DNA from: Bdellovibrio sp. | Lineage (GTDB): Bacteria > Bdellovibrionota > Bdellovibrionia > Bdellovibrionales > Bdellovibrionaceae | Reading direction: 5' to 3' | Assembly: GCA_013360185.1 (NCBI GenBank) | Contig: JABWCO010000003.1 | Span: forward strand, 1-59,218 | DNA length: 59,218 nucleotides | Shown here: positions 55,601 through 59,218 of the stretch, one piece after another | Layout: every line of letters begins with the position of its first letter | How positions within the stretch are numbered: position 1 is the first letter of the stretch | Made by a program: the position numbers and the translations under genes | Notes under the pieces: model-generated | Told to the model about the DNA's origin: nothing | The model's database searches: none | The model's input: the letters and a program-made list of their open reading frames with translations, nothing else

Positions 55601-57669
55601 AAAGCCTTGTGGAAAGCCACGTTCCATTCGGCAATAACTTCTTTTGCAGCTTCTTCGATCAAAGCGCGACGTGGAGAATTTGTTAAACCACCAATCCAGT
55701 ATTTTAGCACTTTTCCATCACGGAAATCATGGATGACCGGACGGTAGACTTCGCTGTTTTCACGGCCTGCACGAATTGTTGGGTCCGTGACTTTGTCGGC
55801 CAAAGTGAAGATCGCAAAGTTCATTGCGCCCTGAGCATCCGGAGAAATATTTGGAGCAAACTGAACGTCTTCGTTAGGATTTGTTTTCTTTTTGAAAGAA
55901 AGACGCTCTGTTACGTTGAAGTTTAATTGGTACATGGCTTTAACATAAGCACTGTTCGTTTCAACGACATTCGCACAATCAGGGCTCATGCCATAAGAAC
56001 TCTCGATCGAGAAGTTCATGATGCCATCGTTAGCTAAGCGGATATCAGGGGCTGTGACTGTCGCAGAACCTTGTGCCGTGATGCAACGGCCAATATCACT
56101 AAAATACGCTAGGGGCGAGTTGACGATAGGGAGGGTGTTTCTTGTCCAGTCGATTTCGATGTATTCGGCGTCTTCTTTTTTAGCGTCGATAAGTTTTGGC
56201 ACCTGCAAAGCAACGCCTTCCGCATTTACTTTTTCAAGTTTGAAGTACTTAACTGGAACGCTCATTAATTCTTCGCGATCCTTAGCGCCTTGGCCGATGT
56301 ATTGGATCAAGGCTTTTTGATTGCGAACGACCACGCGGTCTTTTTCTAGTTCGAATTTTACGATCGACAAGTCGCCGCTGGTGCCGGATTTTCCCACCAA
56401 CAACATATTTGAACCATCTTCAAAAGTTCTACGGAAATAGAACTCTCCAGAAAGATCAGCGACTTTGATTGTATTTAAAGGATCAATCATGCCCGTAGGA
56501 CGAGCGCGTTCCGCACGCACTTCGCGAGCGATTTCAACCAAGCCTTGTGATTGTGCTTTGGTAACTTTTCTGAATTCAATCGTATTGCTCGAATTTGCGC
56601 GCGAGTCCGCCAGGACAAGACGAGCATTTTTGTAAGTCACTGGAACTTTTGCAACTAAGCGCAAAACACAGTTTTTATCGCCACCTTCACAGCGCAAGAT
56701 TTCACCCGCCGCATGATTGGTTTTGAAAAGGCGCTTTTCATCATCGCTTAGCTTTTCAAAGCTCGTGACTTCGTAAACTTTTAAATCATCAGAATCAAGC
56801 TTCGTTAATACTTTTGCATCATCAGCGATGAATTTCATATTAATGCTATAGCGTGATTGCAATTCGCCAGCGGTTTGGGTTTTGTTATCCAATGAGTCTG
56901 TGGTGAAAAGTTGTTCTAAGTCGTTCTTTTGGTCCACGGAACCAATTTCTCTGCGACCATCAGATGTCATGCTGATTCTGATGTGCGTTGCTTGAGAAAA
57001 TTCAGTTTCACGCAAAGTCAGCGTCGAAGTGCTTTCACGCAATTCGTTTTTAGTTCTTTCTAAGATACCTTTTTGCTGAATTTCGTATTTGAACAACGGA
57101 ACTAGAACATTTACAGAAGCATTTTTTACTAGTGAAGAAGAGCGTTCTTTTTGGGCAACGGCAATCTTATCTGCAAGAGCTTTGCGAGCAGCTGCAGTGG
57201 AAGCCTTTTGCATATCAATGGCTAATTGCACTTCGCCGGGAGAAACGGCAAGTTGCTTTTCAAGCTTGGTCAGGGAGTTTAGATCATTAGTTTGTTTGTA
57301 AGCCGTCACGAATTTCGCGTCGACGCCGAAAACGATTTTAAATTTCTCAGCTTGTTGCCCAGAAACCTCTAAGTTTTCAAACATAAAGCGCAAGCGCTCT
57401 GGAACTGAAGAGTCGGCAGGATCAATTGCGACAAGACCTTTTTCCGCAACGGCCATATTCGATTGGCTTTGAGCTTTTTCTTGCGAGTTGACTTTACCGG
57501 CAGCTTGAAACCCTTTGCTTGTAGGTGTCTCAAACTCGCTGATAGCAAAGATGCTCAATGCTTCAGTGTCTGGTAAAGCAGCGTCGCGTGTCTTTGTACA
57601 ACCCGACACAAAAAGTGTGGTTGCAAGCAAAGCCGATAAAGCCTTTACGTATTGGTTATTGTCAGCCAT
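52627..57669 (-). CDS. Very large metzincin-type zinc protease lipoprotein
   Basis: The start was moved from 57711 to the ATG at 57669, which has GGAGAGAACG directly upstream and then a lipoprotein signal ending LFVSGC; 1680 aa. A metzincin zinc motif HEIGHAVGLIHN (from His986) and a Met-turn candidate SIMDY some 35 residues later mark a peptidase core. A preceding segment (KVLKYWIGGLTNSPRRALIEEAAKEVIAEWNVAF) recalls the DUF5117/DUF4953 family of large secreted zinc proteases. An Ala/Pro/Thr/Ser-rich spacer and a coiled-coil region follow the first half. It is likely on the outer surface or in the periplasm and could digest prey proteins. It has a sigma-54-like promoter. Confidence 0.85.
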   Translation of the reverse strand: MADNNQYVKALSALLATTLFVSGCTKTRDAALPDTEALSIFAISEFETPTSKGFQAAGKVNSQEKAQSQSNMAVAEKGLVAIDPADSSVPERLRFMFENLEVSGQQAEKFKIVFGVDAKFVTAYKQTNDLNSLTKLEKQLAVSPGEVQLAIDMQKASTAAARKALADKIAVAQKERSSSLVKNASVNVLVPLFKYEIQQKGILERTKNELRESTSTLTLRETEFSQATHIRISMTSDGRREIGSVDQKNDLEQLFTTDSLDNKTQTAGELQSRYSINMKFIADDAKVLTKLDSDDLKVYEVTSFEKLSDDEKRLFKTNHAAGEILRCEGGDKNCVLRLVAKVPVTYKNARLVLADSRANSSNTIEFRKVTKAQSQGLVEIAREVRAERARPTGMIDPLNTIKVADLSGEFYFRRTFEDGSNMLLVGKSGTSGDLSIVKFELEKDRVVVRNQKALIQYIGQGAKDREELMSVPVKYFKLEKVNAEGVALQVPKLIDAKKEDAEYIEIDWTRNTLPIVNSPLAYFSDIGRCITAQGSATVTAPDIRLANDGIMNFSIESSYGMSPDCANVVETNSAYVKAMYQLNFNVTERLSFKKKTNPNEDVQFAPNISPDAQGAMNFAIFTLADKVTDPTIRAGRENSEVYRPVIHDFRDGKVLKYWIGGLTNSPRRALIEEAAKEVIAEWNVAFHKALKGTSLERSGDYIVLQHEDDSNRGHLGDLDRNYLWFFDIPTENGLLGVAQPGPNPNSGTIVHNNVMVYTGNTESSVRGQMAYYNEAREYEKMLEEAKQAALLEFQKQQTEDTAPAASSSSDTPAAATPAAATAQIEKASKRAHSYLQKMVLSARPVTKQRMSSKYASAMMSLSNKGLASNKRAKGRSVINEFEIKTNKDFTRRVMQEALSGDFKNDPLMLEAIIAQELARTEPGMSAQTKELLNKRAQMQMMTAKFEKSARQRGACFKYARTEYNDAFVAQDFETSFKAELKATLLHEIGHAVGLIHNYKASFDKANFAFEGEETKRNYTSIMDYIAAAEMKYQGPGTYDVHALRAIYAGLVELSQKMQEVVKEQGGNEITGKQTVKIVNQKFIKLDDVKNVIGLQNWSNMPKLALAQVGLLRQYGQCNDGQVGIEPGCTPYDEGASATEVVKNEIQNYHRSYAVGYHAADRLNFGWSEKVRMIQGSIGKFSTIRSFLDSYFKMDIYGSALSAEEMQDFRQASQLGYDFFHEVLRIPDTQASVGSSREEIQQRLMAVPYVTRKPKLNSKGAQMVDAQGRALVEEVQNVRILEARRVYDKYTDVTTGRMDTLGIGFDKQFALQFLLTANPRAMTDDSQIGWISYNEFEKYYLGVSNPANSMNMLTLLEIMSGNLTAGFVDENHNLQTIGRPVTINRNLLDTSILGGIVDTNQYRMAGLDLFAEFFKVGTLKGGKTVKDRATVSRIGQASTSNAGVKFYAVDNSIGATVLVQEAARKGVLIENKDALAELILKMAGADMQLNSKIAALKQTNKELTKKTSAEIIATSEELQGLEKAGNEAAAELVKALTTLNANRILLTDEELKANPNLNWDKQVPMVRGMLLQAIALYSAAMPLIQQHPLDNLQPLFTKLDEIKTSNDQLASVDFFALAQEVMVESVEPNRIKLESGRVIPGSALMGMILSPSRLTTTHSDLMYSIEDLARYTRIINPEYFE

Positions 57670-57758
57670 CGTTCTCTCCGTTCGATATTTGTCACCATCC
57701 AAGGCCCACATCGAATATATGGGTTCTTAGGCAATGACTCTCTCCTATTGGTAATAAA

Positions 57759-57774
57759 TGCACTGACAGTGCCA
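57759..57774 (-). promoter_or_regulatory. Sigma-54-type promoter of the giant protease gene
   Basis: On the minus strand it reads TGGCAC-TGTCA-GTGC, close to the consensus TGGCAC-N5-TTGC with the invariant GG and GC at the right spacing. The start of transcription would be about 57748, roughly 80 bases before the ATG. An extra AGGAGAGAG without a usable start lies near the 5' end of that leader. Confidence 0.65.
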
Positions 57775-57824
57775 CGCCTGGGCATTCTCCGCGGGGGCTG
57801 TGTTGGATTACACCGCAAAAAGGC

Positions 57825-57847
57825 GTTTAAACTTTAAACAGGGGACA
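57825..57847 (-). promoter_or_regulatory. 23-bp upstream element, copy 1
   Basis: The plus strand reads GTTTAAACTTTAAACAG, then GGGACA. It matches copy 2 at 59066-59088 in 18 of 23 positions. Its left side (GTTTAAACTTTAAAC) is a near-palindrome. It sits 51 bases before the -24 element. Likely binding site of an enhancer-binding activator. Confidence 0.6.
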
Positions 57848-57967
57848 AATAGGGGAGGTCGAAAAAAGACTCGCGATTTTAATGATAAAAAACACGAGAC
57901 CTCGTGGAATCTTGCCAACTTAACTTGGGTGAAGTGAAGATGAAAAGATGAAGCCATGGAGGGTTTT

Positions 57968-58090
57968 ATGCGGGAGTTTATTATCTTTTGTTGTCTGCTT
58001 TTAGCGACTCAATACGCCAGGGCTTTGTCTCAAGATGAGACAGGTAATTTCATGGAGCATCCGCGGGAATTTTCTGAGCGAAATTTTTAA
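57968..58090 (+). CDS. Small exported peptide (40 aa)
   Basis: Too short for the ORF track. ATG at 57968 with a GGAGGG site 5 bases upstream; 40 codons, then TAA. The first about 20 residues (MREFIIFCCLLLATQYARA) look like a signal peptide. The mature part would be only about 20 residues, acidic then basic (LSQDETGNFMEHPREFSERNF). The good ribosome-binding site and the secretion signal support it. It sits between two reverse genes, in the region otherwise holding only their promoters. Function unknown; it may be a remnant. Confidence 0.45.
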   Translation: MREFIIFCCLLLATQYARALSQDETGNFMEHPREFSERNF

Positions 58091-58091
58091 C

Positions 58092-58116
58092 AAAAAAGGG
58101 ACCCTTGCTAGGTCCC
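58092..58116 (-). terminator. Intrinsic terminator of the last barrel gene
   Basis: GGGACC-CTTGCTA-GGTCCC. On the minus strand it is followed by TTTTTTG. It begins 11 bases after the reverse stop. Confidence 0.82.
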
Positions 58117-58126
58117 CATAAGATTC

Positions 58127-58984
58127 TTAAAATAGCACCGTCACAGAGCCATAAAACATCGAAGTGTTTTCATCGTATATTTGCGTGGAATAGTCAGAGC
58201 CGTTAGGTCTAAGCGTCGCGCCCGAGTTGGTGTGCCCCAGTCCGAAGGCAAAGGTCGAGTTAAGTTGATAGCCGACCTCTTGGGTTGTCTCAAAGGCATC
58301 GCGCATGCCGCCTTGGTAAGTCCAGGCATTTTTGTGCACGAATTCGCTTGATAGCGTAATGCCGGATGTGAATTCATATTCAACAGAAAGCATTTGTGAA
58401 GACGAGTATTGATTATTCACTCTGCCGTCAAGGGCTGTTTCATAAGTATGAATATTGCGGCCCAAGCTTAAGGAGCCCTTTACTGCCAGTCCCGGAATGA
58501 GACGAGCAGGGTTGATAGCTACGTTAACCCCAGTCGAAACCGCAGAAATAAGGCTTTGGCGCTTTGCCGAATCCTTTGAAGTCGGTGCGGTGGCGCCCAC
58601 ACGATAACCGACAAGAAATGTTTTGCCGAATTCTACTGAGCGTCTGTTTAAGCTTAAAGACGTGTCTGAAAAATCATCCGATTCGGGATACTTCAGATCT
58701 TGGGAATAGCCAGCTTGTCCCATGAGAGTGAAATTGTCGCTTGCTTTGTAAATTGCCCGGCCCATATAGTCCATACCATCATTGCGCGAGCCATCTTTAA
58801 AATCATTCACACTGGTCGAGCGGCTGACGTTAACAAAACCGCTCCAGCGGCTGGTTTCTTTTTTCGGTGCTTGAATATTTAGCGACGAGGTAATGGCTGA
58901 ATTATTATTGTTATTAGCAAACGCCATCGAAGCCATTAAGGCCACGGCAATAACTCCAGCTAAAGGACGCATCGCTAAAAACAT
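58127..58984 (-). CDS. Outer-membrane beta-barrel protein under a sigma-54-type promoter
   Basis: A 285-aa exported barrel. Signal peptide FLAMRPLAGVIAVALMASMAFA, then an Asn-rich stretch (NNNNNSAITSSLN). Long runs of alternating strands follow (MGRAIYKASDNFTLMGQAGYSQDL, SRNIHTYET-like turns, MLSVEYEFTSGITLSSEFVHKNAW) and the terminal SMFYGSVTVLF. An AGGAGA site at spacing 8 supports the first ATG. Family not recognised. It shares promoter type and upstream element with the neighbouring giant protease gene, so the two are probably expressed together. Confidence 0.8.
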   Translation of the reverse strand: MFLAMRPLAGVIAVALMASMAFANNNNNSAITSSLNIQAPKKETSRWSGFVNVSRSTSVNDFKDGSRNDGMDYMGRAIYKASDNFTLMGQAGYSQDLKYPESDDFSDTSLSLNRRSVEFGKTFLVGYRVGATAPTSKDSAKRQSLISAVSTGVNVAINPARLIPGLAVKGSLSLGRNIHTYETALDGRVNNQYSSSQMLSVEYEFTSGITLSSEFVHKNAWTYQGGMRDAFETTQEVGYQLNSTFAFGLGHTNSGATLRPNGSDYSTQIYDENTSMFYGSVTVLF

Positions 58985-59009
58985 AGGTCACTCTCCTAAG
59001 GATGTAAGT

Positions 59010-59025
59010 TGCAGGGACGGTGCCA
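59010..59025 (-). promoter_or_regulatory. Sigma-54-type promoter of the last barrel gene
   Basis: On the minus strand TGGCAC-CGTCC-CTGC matches the -24/-12 consensus with one change. The predicted transcription start near 58999 leaves a short leader that begins at the AGGAGA ribosome-binding site. Confidence 0.65.
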
Positions 59026-59065
59026 CAGCAAATAACACTGGATGGGAGTTAGAGTAACTTTAGCT

Positions 59066-59088
59066 GTCTAAACTCTGGACAGGGGACA
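59066..59088 (-). promoter_or_regulatory. 23-bp upstream element, copy 2
   Basis: The plus strand reads GTCTAAACTCTGGACAG, then GGGACA, sharing the consensus GTYTAAACTYTRRACAGGGGACA with copy 1. It ends 41 bases before the -24 element, ten fewer than in copy 1. It also lies just ahead of the partial forward gene at 59101. Confidence 0.6.
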
Positions 59089-59100
59089 CTTCGCGGCGTG

Positions 59101-59218
59101 ATGGCCTTTGTGAAATTCTTAGAAAACTTAGGGACATCGGCGGTTAATTTGGGGTATCTCGTTGGAATGATTCTGCTAATTCTTTGGGCACGGATTTGGC
59201 TTAAAGAAAAGAGAGACA
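59101..59218 (+). CDS. Start of a membrane protein, cut by the window end
   Basis: From the ATG at 59101 (or GTG 59098) the frame stays open to the last base: MAFVKFLENLGTSAVNLGYL then VGMILLILWARIWL and a basic/acidic stretch. One clear hydrophobic span is visible. The AGGGGAC of the upstream element could act as its ribosome-binding site. Only 39 codons are available, so no family call is possible. Confidence 0.4.
   Translation, partial: MAFVKFLENLGTSAVNLGYLVGMILLILWARIWLKEKRD

Overview
The window looks like a piece of a predatory delta-type bacterium of the Bdellovibrio group (Bdellovibrionota). The basis is the style of the division and cell-wall proteins, the many exported lipoproteins and outer-membrane barrels, an S74-type chimeric fibre protein, and the moderate GC content. 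No rRNA, tRNA, CRISPR array, insertion sequence or replication origin was found. The species call is inference, because no search could be run.

Left part (1-14.4 kb): the distal half of a dcw cluster, murD-(lipoprotein)-ftsW-murG-murC ... ftsQ-ftsA-ftsZ-lpxH-like. Several of these genes overlap by a few bases, which suggests translational coupling. Two features break the expected layout. The 5' end of murD is fused in frame to the middle of an ImmA/IrrE metallopeptidase, so it is either a real rearrangement or an assembly join. Between murC and ftsQ sit a reverse-strand exported protein with a possible His/Cys peptidase-like dyad and a lipoprotein gamma-glutamyltranspeptidase with its own promoter and terminator. 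No murB or ddl gene is seen in the window.

Middle-left (14.4-27 kb): mostly metabolism and repair. It holds a nitronate monooxygenase divergent from an HxlR regulator, an exported barrel, a NUDIX hydrolase followed by aconitase (with a hairpin that presents the acnA ribosome-binding site in its loop), an L,D-transpeptidase, an NmrA-like oxidoreductase, and a reverse operon M3 oligopeptidase-nadK-recN.

Middle (27-38.8 kb): envelope and surface genes. They are a Cys-rich lipoprotein, an AMIN-like protein plus barrel, a decayed AraC regulator, a lipoprotein overlapping a 920-aa trimeric-fibre-like protein with a C-terminal S74 chaperone domain, a PA14-like exported protein, an acyl-CoA ligase downstream of a PEGA-containing Ser/Thr kinase, and coaE.

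Right part (38.7-59.2 kb): three PorV/FadL-like outer-membrane proteins interleaved with two lipoproteins and a DUF2252 protein. The last two barrels run into addB-addA and a membrane PilZ-like protein on the same strand with tight spacing. After that come a 1680-aa metzincin lipoprotein and an outer-membrane barrel. Each of the last two genes is preceded by a sigma-54-type -24/-12 promoter and the same 23-bp upstream element, placed 51 and 41 bp from the promoter, a difference of one helical turn. This pair, the fibre gene pair and the His/Cys exported protein are the most interesting leads.
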